Source: JAWWPG01 sp033850885
Lineage (GTDB): Bacteria > Actinomycetota > Actinomycetes > Propionibacteriales > Nocardioidaceae
NCBI GenBank assembly: GCA_033850885.1
Contig: JAWWPG010000035.1
Coordinates: 1 to 64,000, forward strand
Length of the DNA stretch: 64,000 bases
Reading direction: 5' to 3'
Positions 15,797 to 24,074 of this stretch are shown here, piece after piece (within the stretch, counting starts at the first letter, position 1; each line of letters begins with the position of its first letter). Below the pieces are notes generated by a model. It was not told the origin of the DNA, searched no databases, and was given only the letters and a program-made list of their open reading frames with translations. The translations under genes were made by a program, and so were the position numbers.

Positions 15797-17335
15797 ATGC
15801 ACCTCGAGCTTCGAGGACTCACGAAACGCTTCGGGTCGTTCGTCGCCAATGACAACATCGACCTGACGGTCGAGCCGGGTGAGATCCACTGCCTGCTCGG
15901 CGAGAACGGCGCCGGCAAGACGACGCTGATGAACATGCTGTACGGGCTGCTGAAGCCCGACGACGGGGAGATCCTCCTCGACGGCGAGCCGGTCCGCTTC
16001 GAGTCCCCCGGGGATGCGATCGACGCGGGTCTTGGCATGGTCCACCAGCACTTCATGCTGGTGCCGGTCTTCACCGTTGCCGAGAATGTCGTACTTGGGC
16101 GCGAGACGACGCGTGCCCTGAACGTGCTCAACCGGCGCAAGGCCGCGGACCTGGTCCGCGACCTGTCGAACCGTTACAAGCTCGCGGTCGACCCCGACGC
16201 TCTGGTCGAGAACCTGCCGGTCGGTGTCCAGCAGCGGGTGGAGATCATCAAGGCGCTGGCGAACGAGGCGAAGCTCCTGATCCTCGACGAGCCGACCGCA
16301 GTACTGACCCCGCAGGAGACCGATGAGCTGATGGAGATCATGCGCGCGCTGCGGGACGACGGTACGTCGATCGTGTTCATCACCCACAAGCTGCGCGAGG
16401 TCAGGGCCATCGGCGACAGGATCACCGTGATCCGGCGCGGGAAGGTCGCCGGGACCGCATCTCCTGCCGCGTCGGAGTCAGAGCTGGCCAAGATGATGGT
16501 GGGCCGCGAGATCAGCCTGGTCGTGGACAAGCCGGCCGCCGAGCCCGGCGACGTCGTCCTGTCGGTCGCCGGGCTGACCGTGATCGACCCCCGCGGTGTC
16601 ACTGTCGTCGACGACGTCTCCTTCGACATCCGTGCCGGCGAGATCCTGGGCGTCGCGGGCGTGCAGGGCAACGGGCAGACGGAGCTGGTCAAGTCCATGC
16701 TCGGGCTCGTCCGGCCCGCCAACGGCACGATCACCCTGGACGGTCGCGACATCACCAGGCATGACACCCAGCAGAGCCTCGAGGACGGCATCGGCTACGT
16801 CCCCGAGGACAGGTCGCACGACGGGTTCGTGGGGGCCTTCTCGGTCCGCGAGAACCTGGTTCTCGACCTCTACACCCGGCCCGAGTTCTCGCAGTCCGGT
16901 CTGCTCAAGCTCGACTCCATCGCCGACAACGCCGCCAAGCGCATCGAGGAGTTCGACATCCGCACGGAGAGCATGGAGGCGCCGGTGTCGTCCCTGTCGG
17001 GCGGCAACCAGCAGAAGGTGGTGGTCGCCCGGGAGATGTCGCGGAACCTCAAGGCGCTGATCGCCTCCCAGCCCACCCGCGGTCTGGACGTCGGCTCGAT
17101 CGAGTTCATCCACAAGCGGATCATCGCCGCGCGCACAGCGGGGGCCGCGGTGATGATCGTCTCGACGGAGCTCGACGAGATCTTCGGGCTCTGCGACCGG
17201 ATCGCGGTGATGTTCGGTGGACGCATCGTCGGAGTCGTCGGGCCGGACATCCCGCGCGAGGAGATCGGGCTGATGATGGCGGGGGCCCGCAAGCCGACCG
17301 CAGACGCCGTCGGGACGGGAGGCAGCCATGGCTGA
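15797..17335 (+). CDS. Nucleoside ABC importer ATP-binding protein (two fused NBDs)
   Basis: A 512-residue cytoplasmic ATPase with two nucleotide-binding domains, as in RbsA/NupA-type importers. Domain 1 has Walker A GENGAGKTT (residues 35-43), a signature-like LPVGVQQRVEI and Walker B LLILDEPT. Domain 2 has a degenerate Walker A (GVQGNGQTEL) but a full signature LSGGNQQKV. This asymmetry is usual for the family. It energises uptake through the two permeases encoded directly downstream. Its 3' end overlaps the first permease by 8 bp. Confidence 0.93.
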   Translation: MHLELRGLTKRFGSFVANDNIDLTVEPGEIHCLLGENGAGKTTLMNMLYGLLKPDDGEILLDGEPVRFESPGDAIDAGLGMVHQHFMLVPVFTVAENVVLGRETTRALNVLNRRKAADLVRDLSNRYKLAVDPDALVENLPVGVQQRVEIIKALANEAKLLILDEPTAVLTPQETDELMEIMRALRDDGTSIVFITHKLREVRAIGDRITVIRRGKVAGTASPAASESELAKMMVGREISLVVDKPAAEPGDVVLSVAGLTVIDPRGVTVVDDVSFDIRAGEILGVAGVQGNGQTELVKSMLGLVRPANGTITLDGRDITRHDTQQSLEDGIGYVPEDRSHDGFVGAFSVRENLVLDLYTRPEFSQSGLLKLDSIADNAAKRIEEFDIRTESMEAPVSSLSGGNQQKVVVAREMSRNLKALIASQPTRGLDVGSIEFIHKRIIAARTAGAAVMIVSTELDEIFGLCDRIAVMFGGRIVGVVGPDIPREEIGLMMAGARKPTADAVGTGGSHG

Positions 17336-18512
17336 CGATGCGAACGCGCCGGCCGAGCCGGCGCGTGACAGGTGGTCCATCGGCGACGTCGAGCAGTGGC
17401 TCCCGACGGTCAAGGTCACCATCGCCTCCATCGTCCTCGCGCTGGTGATCGGCGCCCTCCTCATCATCGTGAGCACACCGTCGGTGATCAGCTCGATGAG
17501 CTACTTCACCAGCTACCCGTGGGACGCCTTCCGCAACGCGGGCCACGCGGTGGGCAGCTCGTACTGGGCGCTGCTCACCGGCTCGGTCGGCTCCTGGACA
17601 GCCATCACCAACACGCTGTCGCAGGCTGCCCCCCTCATCTGCGCAGGGCTCGGCGTCACGCTGGCGTTCCGCGCCGGCCTCTTCAACATCGGCGCGCAGG
17701 GTCAGCTCATCATCGGTGCCGCGTTCGCCGGCTTCGTCGGCTTCCACACGCAGCTGCCGGGCGTGAGCCACCTGGTCGCGGCGATCCTCGCCGGGTTGCT
17801 CGGCGGAGCGCTGTGGGGCGGGATCGCGGGGTTCCTGAAGGCCCGGACGGGCGCGCACGAGGTCATTGTCACGATCATGCTCAACTACACAGCGATGCTT
17901 CTGCTGAGCTGGCTGCTGAGCCTCAAGCCCTTCGAGCAGAAGAACGTGGCAAACCGGATCAGCCCGCTGGTCGACAACAACGCGGCCTTCCCGCACGTCT
18001 TCGGCCTGCACTTCGGCGTGCTGCTGGCCTTCGTGGCGGCGTACGGCGTCTGGTGGCTGCTCAACCGCACCACGTTGGGCTTCTCCATGCGCGCGGTGGG
18101 GGCCAACGCCGACGCGGCGCGCACCGCGGGCATGAGCGTCTCGATGAGCTACACGATGGCGATGGTCATCGCCGGCCTGCTTGCGGGGCTCGCGGGGGTG
18201 GAACAGGTGCTCGGTGACCACGTGCAGCTGAGCACGGCGTTCGGCGGCACCGTCGGCTTCGACGCGATCACGGTGTCGCTCCTCGGCCGGGCTACCCCGC
18301 TGGGCACCGTGCTCGCCGGCCTGCTGTTCGGTGCTCTCTCGGCCGGCGGGACTCAGATGCAGGCGACCGCGGGGACCTCGGTCTCGCTGACCCAGATCCT
18401 CTCCGCGCTGATCGTGTTGTTCGTGGCCGCCCCCGTCCTCGTGAAGACCATCTTCAGAATGAAGGCGGTGGGCGACGAGGGCGCCGTACTGGCGAAAGGG
18501 TGGAACTCATGA
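17328..18512 (+). CDS. Nucleoside ABC importer permease 1
   Basis: A 394-residue BPD-transport-2 family membrane protein with about ten hydrophobic segments and the coupling-loop region LLNRTTLGFSMRAVGANADAARTAGM. It pairs with the 18509 permease as a heterodimer, as in bacterial nucleoside importers of the BMP class. The ATG at 17328 follows a GGGAGG ribosome site and overlaps the ATPase gene by 8 bp. Its TGA overlaps the next ATG as ATGA. Confidence 0.93.
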   Translation: MADDANAPAEPARDRWSIGDVEQWLPTVKVTIASIVLALVIGALLIIVSTPSVISSMSYFTSYPWDAFRNAGHAVGSSYWALLTGSVGSWTAITNTLSQAAPLICAGLGVTLAFRAGLFNIGAQGQLIIGAAFAGFVGFHTQLPGVSHLVAAILAGLLGGALWGGIAGFLKARTGAHEVIVTIMLNYTAMLLLSWLLSLKPFEQKNVANRISPLVDNNAAFPHVFGLHFGVLLAFVAAYGVWWLLNRTTLGFSMRAVGANADAARTAGMSVSMSYTMAMVIAGLLAGLAGVEQVLGDHVQLSTAFGGTVGFDAITVSLLGRATPLGTVLAGLLFGALSAGGTQMQATAGTSVSLTQILSALIVLFVAAPVLVKTIFRMKAVGDEGAVLAKGWNS

Positions 18513-19819
18513 CCGCGACCCCTGCTGCGGACCAGGCCACGGTACCCACCCGCGCGCAGGTGCGGGACCCGGCCGAAGTCCGCCGTCGTACCAGACTAGG
18601 TGTCGTCCTCGGCCTGCTGGCGGTCCTGCTCGCCTACTTCGCGCTCGCGATCCATACCGCGCACGTGCACTACATCCTGGTGCAGGTCCCCAGTGCGAAC
18701 ACCCCTGTCCACACGATCGCGTCGAAGCCCACGCTGTGGGTCTGCGCAGCGTTGGTGCTGTGCATCGGGGTGGCAGGGGCGGCGGGCTGGCTGCCCAAAG
18801 GCTGGCGGTCGATGCTGGCGATGGGCGTCGCCGGCGTCGCCTTCGCACTGGGCTTCCTGATCTGGGCCTACTCCGATCAGCCTTCCGGCGCGTTCGAGGC
18901 CAAGATGGTGAACCCGCTGCCCGGCACGCTGGCGATCGCGACGCCGCTGATCCTGGGGGCTCTCGCGGGTTGCCTGTGCGAACGGGCGGCCGTCATCAAC
19001 GTCGCGATCGAGGCCCAATTCATCATGGGTGCGTTCTTCGCCTCGATGGTCGGCAGCATGACCGCGAGCACCTCGGTCGGCCTCCTCGGTGGCGTGGCGG
19101 CCGGCGTGGGGGTGGCCGCCCTGCTGGCCGTCTTCGCGATCAAGTACCAGGTGAACCAGGTGGTCCTGGGGGTCGTGCTGGTGCTGCTGGCGACGGGGCT
19201 GACCGGGTTCCTGCTCGACCAGATCCCCAGCACCGAGCACGCCACCAACCTCCTCAACAACCCGCCGATCCTGTCTCCGATCGCGATCCCCGGGCTGTCG
19301 GACATCCCGCTGGTCGGGCAGAGCCTCTTCGACCAGACCGTGCTCGTCTACCTGATGTACGTCTCGGTCGCCTTCGTGTCGTTCCTGCTCTTCGAGACCC
19401 GGTGGGGCCTTCGGGTAAGGGCGGTCGGGGAGCACCCGACAGCCGCCGACACCGTCGGCATCAAGGTCAACCGGATGCGCTGGCAGTCCGTGCTGCTCGG
19501 CGGCGTCTTCGCGGGCCTCGGCGGCGCCTACTTCACCGTGGGATCCACCGGAGCCTTCGACCGCGGAGTCACCGGAGGGAACGGCTTCATCGCGCTGGCC
19601 GCCCTCATCATGGGGCGCTGGCATCCGGTGGGAGCCACCGTGGCATCGCTGTTCTTCGGCTTCATGTGGAACCTGCAGAACCAGCTGTCGTTCACCCAGA
19701 AGATTCCCAGCGACCTGCTCGGCATGACCCCGTACATCGCGACGATCATCGCGGTCGCCGGCTTCGTCGGGCGGGTCCGGCCGCCGGCCGCCGACGGCGA
19801 GCCGTACGTGAAGGGCTGA
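18509..19819 (+). CDS. Nucleoside ABC importer permease 2
   Basis: A 436-residue polytopic membrane protein of the same family as permease 1. The EAA-like coupling loop reads FETRWGLRVRAVGEHPTAADTVGI. It begins with an N-terminal extension of about 30 polar residues before the first helix (LGVVLGLLAVLLAYFALAI). ATG 18509 is preferred over GTG 18500 because it forms an ATGA overlap with the upstream stop and has GAAAGGG about 8 nt upstream. It is followed after 3 bp by cdd. Confidence 0.9.
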   Translation: MTATPAADQATVPTRAQVRDPAEVRRRTRLGVVLGLLAVLLAYFALAIHTAHVHYILVQVPSANTPVHTIASKPTLWVCAALVLCIGVAGAAGWLPKGWRSMLAMGVAGVAFALGFLIWAYSDQPSGAFEAKMVNPLPGTLAIATPLILGALAGCLCERAAVINVAIEAQFIMGAFFASMVGSMTASTSVGLLGGVAAGVGVAALLAVFAIKYQVNQVVLGVVLVLLATGLTGFLLDQIPSTEHATNLLNNPPILSPIAIPGLSDIPLVGQSLFDQTVLVYLMYVSVAFVSFLLFETRWGLRVRAVGEHPTAADTVGIKVNRMRWQSVLLGGVFAGLGGAYFTVGSTGAFDRGVTGGNGFIALAALIMGRWHPVGATVASLFFGFMWNLQNQLSFTQKIPSDLLGMTPYIATIIAVAGFVGRVRPPAADGEPYVKG

Positions 19820-19822
19820 CAC

Positions 19823-20227
19823 ATGACCGACGTGGACTGGGATGCGCTGACCGAGGCGGCGCGCGGCGCGATGAGGCGGGCCTATGCGCCCTACTCCCGC
19901 TTCCCCGTGGGGGCCGCGGGGCTCGTCGACGACGGACGCGTGGTCGTGGGCTGCAACGTCGAGAACGCCTCATACGGCCTGACGTTGTGCGCCGAGTGCG
20001 GGCTCGTCTCCTCGCTGGTCGCGACCGGCGGGGGTCGGCTGGTGGCCTTTGTCTGCGTGGACGGCGCGGGCCAGCCGCTGATGCCCTGCGGGCGGTGCCG
20101 GCAGCTGCTCCTCGAGCACGGCGGGCCAGACCTCGCGGTGCAGACATCGGACGGCGTCCGGTCCGTGGCCGAGATCCTGCCCGACGCGTTCGGGCGCGGC
20201 AACCTCGACCAACAGAGATCACCGTGA
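19823..20227 (+). CDS. cdd: Cytidine deaminase
   Basis: A 134-residue zinc enzyme converting cytidine or deoxycytidine to the uridine form. Active-site motifs are CNVENASYG (substrate binding), CAE in LCAECGL (zinc Cys and catalytic Glu) and PCGRCRQ (the other two zinc Cys). The CAE motif is followed by Cys rather than the more common Arg. It lies 3 bp after the importer permease and 10 bp before deoA, so imported cytidine can be deaminated and then cleaved. Confidence 0.95.
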   Translation: MTDVDWDALTEAARGAMRRAYAPYSRFPVGAAGLVDDGRVVVGCNVENASYGLTLCAECGLVSSLVATGGGRLVAFVCVDGAGQPLMPCGRCRQLLLEHGGPDLAVQTSDGVRSVAEILPDAFGRGNLDQQRSP

Positions 20228-20237
20228 GCCGGCGCGC

Positions 20238-21530
20238 GTGAGCGAGGAGCACGACGTCGTCGATGTGATCGTTGCCAAGCGCGACCGAGGCGAGCTCAGC
20301 GACGACCAGATCGACTGGGTCGTCGACGCATACACGCGTGGCGTCGTGGCGGACGAGCAGATGGCGGCACTGGCGATGGCGATCTTTCTCAACAAGATGA
20401 GCCGCCGCGAGGTCAGCCGCTGGACGGCGGCCATGATCGCGTCCGGCGAGCGGATGGACTTCAGCGGACTGTCCAAGCCGACCGTCGACAAGCACTCGAC
20501 CGGTGGCGTCGGGGACAAGATCACCCTGCCGCTCGCGCCGCTCGTCGCCGCCTGCGGATTGGCCGTGCCGCAGCTGTCGGGTCGGGGGCTCGGCCACACC
20601 GGCGGCACGCTCGACAAGCTCGAGTCGATCCCCGGGTGGCGCGCCGACCTGTCCTATGACGAGATCGTCTGCCGGCTCGAAGAGATCGGGGCCGTGATCT
20701 GCGCCGCAGGCTCGTCGCTCGCCCCCGCGGACAAGAAGCTCTACGCCCTGCGCGACGTCACGGGGACGGTCGAGTCGATACCACTCATCGCATCCTCGAT
20801 CATGAGCAAGAAGATCGCCGAGGGCACGAGCGTGCTGGTCCTCGACGTCAAGGTCGGGTCCGGCGCGTTCATGAAGACCCTCGACAGCGCCCGTGAGCTT
20901 GCGCGCACCATGGTGGAGCTCGGTTCCGACGCAGGACTGAAGACGTTCGCGTTGATCACCGACATGGACACTCCTCTCGGCCGGACCGTCGGCAACGCGC
21001 TCGAGGTGCGTGAGTCGCTGGAGGTCCTCTGCGGAGAGGGCCCGGCCGATGTCGTCGAGCTCACGCTCGCCCTGGCCAAGGAGATGCTCGGGGCCGCCGG
21101 TCGCGATGACGTCGACCCCGCCGACAAGCTGGCCGACGGCTCCGCGATGGACGTCTGGCGACAGATGATCTCCGCCCAGGGTGGCGATCCCGATGCCGAC
21201 CTGCCGACCGCGAAGGAGACCCATCCGGTGGCCGCCCCCGTCGACGGCGTGCTCACCCGGCTGGACGCGCTCGCCGTCGGTGTCGCAGCCTGGCGGCTCG
21301 GAGCGGGACGGGCCCGCAAGGAGGATCCGGTCCAGGCCGGCGCCGGGGTCGAGATACACGTGAAGCCGGGGGAGCGGGTCGTGGCCGGCGGAGCCCTGCT
21401 GACCCTCCACACCGACGACCCGGACCGAATCGCCCGCGCGGAGGCGGCCCTGGCCGACGCCTTCGACATCGCGGAGCAGGACGGCCCGGGATCGGCGGCC
21501 AGAGACGTCGTCCTCGACCGGATCGCCTAG
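20238..21530 (+). CDS. deoA: Thymidine (pyrimidine-nucleoside) phosphorylase
   Basis: A 430-residue enzyme that cleaves thymidine or deoxyuridine with phosphate to give base and deoxyribose-1-phosphate. The family signature DKHSTGGVGDK is intact (as VDKHSTGGVGDKITL). The glycine-rich substrate loop SGRGLGHTGGTLDKLES and the C-terminal alpha/beta domain (VHVKPGE-like) are also present. The GTG at 20238 lies 10 bp after cdd. The TAG stop shares the four bases CTAG with the stop of the convergent gene at 21527. Confidence 0.95.
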   Translation: MSEEHDVVDVIVAKRDRGELSDDQIDWVVDAYTRGVVADEQMAALAMAIFLNKMSRREVSRWTAAMIASGERMDFSGLSKPTVDKHSTGGVGDKITLPLAPLVAACGLAVPQLSGRGLGHTGGTLDKLESIPGWRADLSYDEIVCRLEEIGAVICAAGSSLAPADKKLYALRDVTGTVESIPLIASSIMSKKIAEGTSVLVLDVKVGSGAFMKTLDSARELARTMVELGSDAGLKTFALITDMDTPLGRTVGNALEVRESLEVLCGEGPADVVELTLALAKEMLGAAGRDDVDPADKLADGSAMDVWRQMISAQGGDPDADLPTAKETHPVAAPVDGVLTRLDALAVGVAAWRLGAGRARKEDPVQAGAGVEIHVKPGERVVAGGALLTLHTDDPDRIARAEAALADAFDIAEQDGPGSAARDVVLDRIA

Positions 21531-22000
21531 TCGGATGCCAGCAACGTGACGACCTCGGCGACCAGGGCGGGTTTGCCGCCCTGGTGTCCCTCGGCGTCCT
21601 CTGCGTCTACGGTCACCCGGACGGTCACCCGGGTCCCCGCGGCTGCCTCGTCGACGGCGGCGATCCGGACAGCGGCGCGCACCCTGCTTCCGACGAGGAC
21701 AGGGGCCGGGAACCTCACCTTGTTGCACCCGTAGTTGATCTTGACGCCCCATCCCGCATAGTCGACCAGCGACGCCACGAGCGATGGGACGAGGGAGAGC
21801 GTGAGGTAGCCGTGGGCGACGGTCGCCCCGAACGGCCCCCCCAGTGCACGGACCGGGTCGACATGGATCCACTGGTGGTCGCCTGTCGCGTCGGCGAACG
21901 TGTCGATGCGCTGCTGGTCGACGCGGATCCATTCGCCGGGTCCGAGCTGCTCACCAACGGCGGCAGTCAGCTCGTCGACGGTGAGGAACGTTCGCGTCAC
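21527..22000 (-). CDS. MaoC-like enoyl-CoA hydratase/dehydratase
   Basis: A 157-residue hot-dog-fold protein with the hydratase-2 signature: D and H in TGDHQWIHVDPVRA, then the GATVAHGYLTLSL helix. It hydrates or dehydrates an acyl-CoA or acyl-ACP intermediate. It begins 2 bp after the SDR reductase (GTG at 22000), so the pair would form a reductase/dehydratase unit for 3-hydroxyacyl intermediates. It is unrelated in function to the nucleoside genes around it. Confidence 0.88.
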   Translation of the reverse strand: MTRTFLTVDELTAAVGEQLGPGEWIRVDQQRIDTFADATGDHQWIHVDPVRALGGPFGATVAHGYLTLSLVPSLVASLVDYAGWGVKINYGCNKVRFPAPVLVGSRVRAAVRIAAVDEAAAGTRVTVRVTVDAEDAEGHQGGKPALVAEVVTLLASD

Positions 22001-22002
22001 CG

Positions 22003-22764
22003 TCAGCCTCGCGGCCCGCCGGCGACGTACAAGACCTGCCCGGTGACGAACGACGCGCCCTCGCTGACGAAGTACGAGACGGCGTGGGCGATGTCGTCGG
22101 GTTGGCCGACGCGGGGAACCGGCGTCTCCTTGGCCCGAGCCGCCTGGAACTCCTCGAACGCCACGCCCAGCCGTTCGGCGGTCACCCGGGTCATGTCAGT
22201 GACGATGAAGCCGGGGGCTATCGCGTTCGCCGTGACCCCGAACTTCCCGAGCTCGATCGCCAGCGACTTCGTGAGACCCTGCATGCCGGCCTTGGCGGTC
22301 GCATAGTTGGCCTGCCCTCGGTTGCCCAGGGCGGACGTGCTCGACATGTTGACGATTCGACCCCACCCGGCCCTGGTCATGTGAGCCTGGGCGGCTCGGC
22401 TCATCAGGAACGCACCACGCAGGTGCACCCGGAGGACGGCGTCCCAGTCGTCCTCAGACATCCTGAACAGCAGGTTGTCCCGCGTGATGCCGGCGTTGTT
22501 GACGAGCACGAGGGGCGGTCCGAGCTCGGCCGCGATCCTCTCGACAGCTGCCGACACGTCCTCGGCACTGGAGACGTCGGCACCCACGGCGAGCGCCCGT
22601 CCACCGTCCGAGGTGATCGAGGCGACCGTGTCGGCGCAGGCTGCCTCGTCGAGGTCGAGCACCGCGACCCCGAAGCCGTCCCGGTGCAGCCGCCTGGCCA
22701 CCGCGGCCCCGATACCCCTGGCGGCTCCGGTGACGATCGCGACGCGCTGCGTGGTGGCATCCAT
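22003..22764 (-). CDS. Short-chain dehydrogenase/reductase (FabG-like)
   Basis: A 253-residue classical SDR. The NAD(P)-binding motif is TGAARGIG, the structural NNAG motif is LVNNAGIT, and the catalytic Ser and Tyr-x3-Lys are in MSSTSALGNRGQANYATAKAG. It resembles 3-oxoacyl-ACP/CoA reductases (FabG), and its partner is the MaoC-like gene just downstream. ATG 22764 lies only 18 bp from the start codon of the divergent adenosine deaminase gene, so the two promoters must overlap each other or the coding regions. Confidence 0.9.
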   Translation of the reverse strand: MDATTQRVAIVTGAARGIGAAVARRLHRDGFGVAVLDLDEAACADTVASITSDGGRALAVGADVSSAEDVSAAVERIAAELGPPLVLVNNAGITRDNLLFRMSEDDWDAVLRVHLRGAFLMSRAAQAHMTRAGWGRIVNMSSTSALGNRGQANYATAKAGMQGLTKSLAIELGKFGVTANAIAPGFIVTDMTRVTAERLGVAFEEFQAARAKETPVPRVGQPDDIAHAVSYFVSEGASFVTGQVLYVAGGPRG

Positions 22765-22782
22765 CCCTGGGAGGATAGCCGC

Positions 22783-23895
22783 ATGCATCAGGCCGACGAC
22801 CCGGGCTTCATCGACATTCCGAAGGCGGTTCTGCACGACCACCTGGACGGGGGGCTGCGCCCCGAGACGATCGTGCAGATCGCCGCCGAGGTCGGTCACC
22901 CGCTCCCGGCCGACTCGCCCGAGGCGCTCGACCGCTGGTTCGTCGACGCGGCCGGCTCGGGCAGCCTGGTCCGGTATCTCGCCACCTTCGAGCACACGGT
23001 CGCGGTCATGCAGCGCGCCGCCGACCTGTCCCGGGTGGCCGAGGAGTGCGTGGCCGACCTGGCCGCGGACGGCGTGGTCTACGCCGAGGTGCGCTACGCC
23101 CCGGAGCAGCACCTCGGGGCGGGGCTCAGCCTGGACGAGGTGGTCGAGGCGGTCCAGTCCGGGTTCGAGACAGCGGCAGCCGCGGTGCGCGCGCACGGCG
23201 GGCACATCGTCGTACGGCAGATCCTCACCGCCCTCCGGCATGCCGCGATGTCTCGCGAGATCGCCGAGCTGGCCGTGCGGCACCGGGACCGGGGCGTGTG
23301 TGGCTTCGACATCGCCGGCGCCGAGGCCGGCTACCCGCCAACCCGGCACCTCGACGCCTTCGAGTACCTCCAGCGCCAGAACGCGCACTTCACGATCCAT
23401 GCCGGCGAGGCGTTCGGCCTGCCGTCCATCTGGCAGGCGTTGCAGTGGTGCGGAGCCGAGCGGCTCGGACACGGTGTTCGGATCGTCGACGACATCGACC
23501 TCCGTGGCGACCAGCCGGTTCTCGGTCGGCTGGCGAGCTATGTGCGTGACCGCCGCGTGCCGTTGGAGATGTGCCCCTCGTCGAACCTGCAGACGGGTGC
23601 CGCCTCCTCGGTAGCCGAGCATCCCATCGGAGTGCTCACGTACCTGCGGTTCCGCGTCACCGTCAACACCGACAACCGGTTGATGAGCGGTACGACGATG
23701 AGCCGCGAGATGGAGCTGGTGGCCCAGGCATTCGGATATCCGCTCGAGGTCGCGCGCTGGTTCACGATCAACGCCATCAAGAGCGCGTTTCTCCCGTTTG
23801 ACGAGCGCCTCGACCTGATCGATCGAGTCGTCAAGCCGGGCTATGCGGCAGCGTCTGATCGGGCCATCCTGCGAGGAACTCGTACCGGCGAGTGA
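22783..23895 (+). CDS. add: Adenosine deaminase
   Basis: A 370-residue metal-dependent deaminase converting adenosine or deoxyadenosine to the inosine form. Metal and active-site residues are visible: the first HxH-type motif as LHDHLDGGLRPE, the catalytic HAGE in IHAGEAFG, GHG in RLGHGVRI, and the paired Asp in NTDNRLMS. It belongs to the actinobacterial purine salvage set together with the nucleoside importer. A GGAGG ribosome site lies inside the 18-bp divergent gap upstream. Confidence 0.95.
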   Translation: MHQADDPGFIDIPKAVLHDHLDGGLRPETIVQIAAEVGHPLPADSPEALDRWFVDAAGSGSLVRYLATFEHTVAVMQRAADLSRVAEECVADLAADGVVYAEVRYAPEQHLGAGLSLDEVVEAVQSGFETAAAAVRAHGGHIVVRQILTALRHAAMSREIAELAVRHRDRGVCGFDIAGAEAGYPPTRHLDAFEYLQRQNAHFTIHAGEAFGLPSIWQALQWCGAERLGHGVRIVDDIDLRGDQPVLGRLASYVRDRRVPLEMCPSSNLQTGAASSVAEHPIGVLTYLRFRVTVNTDNRLMSGTTMSREMELVAQAFGYPLEVARWFTINAIKSAFLPFDERLDLIDRVVKPGYAAASDRAILRGTRTGE

Positions 23896-24040
23896 GATTG
23901 GAGCCTGATCCTGGTATGTCGCCCCGGTCTGTCCCGGGTTGGTCGTGGACGGCCCATCCGCGCCAAAAAGTCTGGATTCGTTGACGGCGACGCCGAAACT
24001 AGCGCATGATCGGGATGGCCGTCTCCGCGGCAACTTCGAT

Positions 24041-24060
24041 GGAGTGTGAGGTGACACTCC
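24041..24060 (+). promoter_or_regulatory. 7-bp inverted repeat just upstream of a ribosome site
   Basis: GGAGTGT and ACACTCC flank a 6-nt loop and end 5 nt before the GGAGG of the secreted protein gene at 24075. It could be an operator or an mRNA hairpin controlling translation. A possible promoter (TTGACG at 23981, CATGAT at 24005, 18-bp spacing) lies upstream. Confidence 0.4.
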
Positions 24061-24074
24061 CCTATGGAGGTTTG

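Noticed and set aside
22003..24057. A 684-codon minus-strand frame joining the SDR to upstream sequence
   Set aside because: The section upstream of 22764 is antisense to adenosine deaminase. The SDR fold starts properly at ATG 22764.
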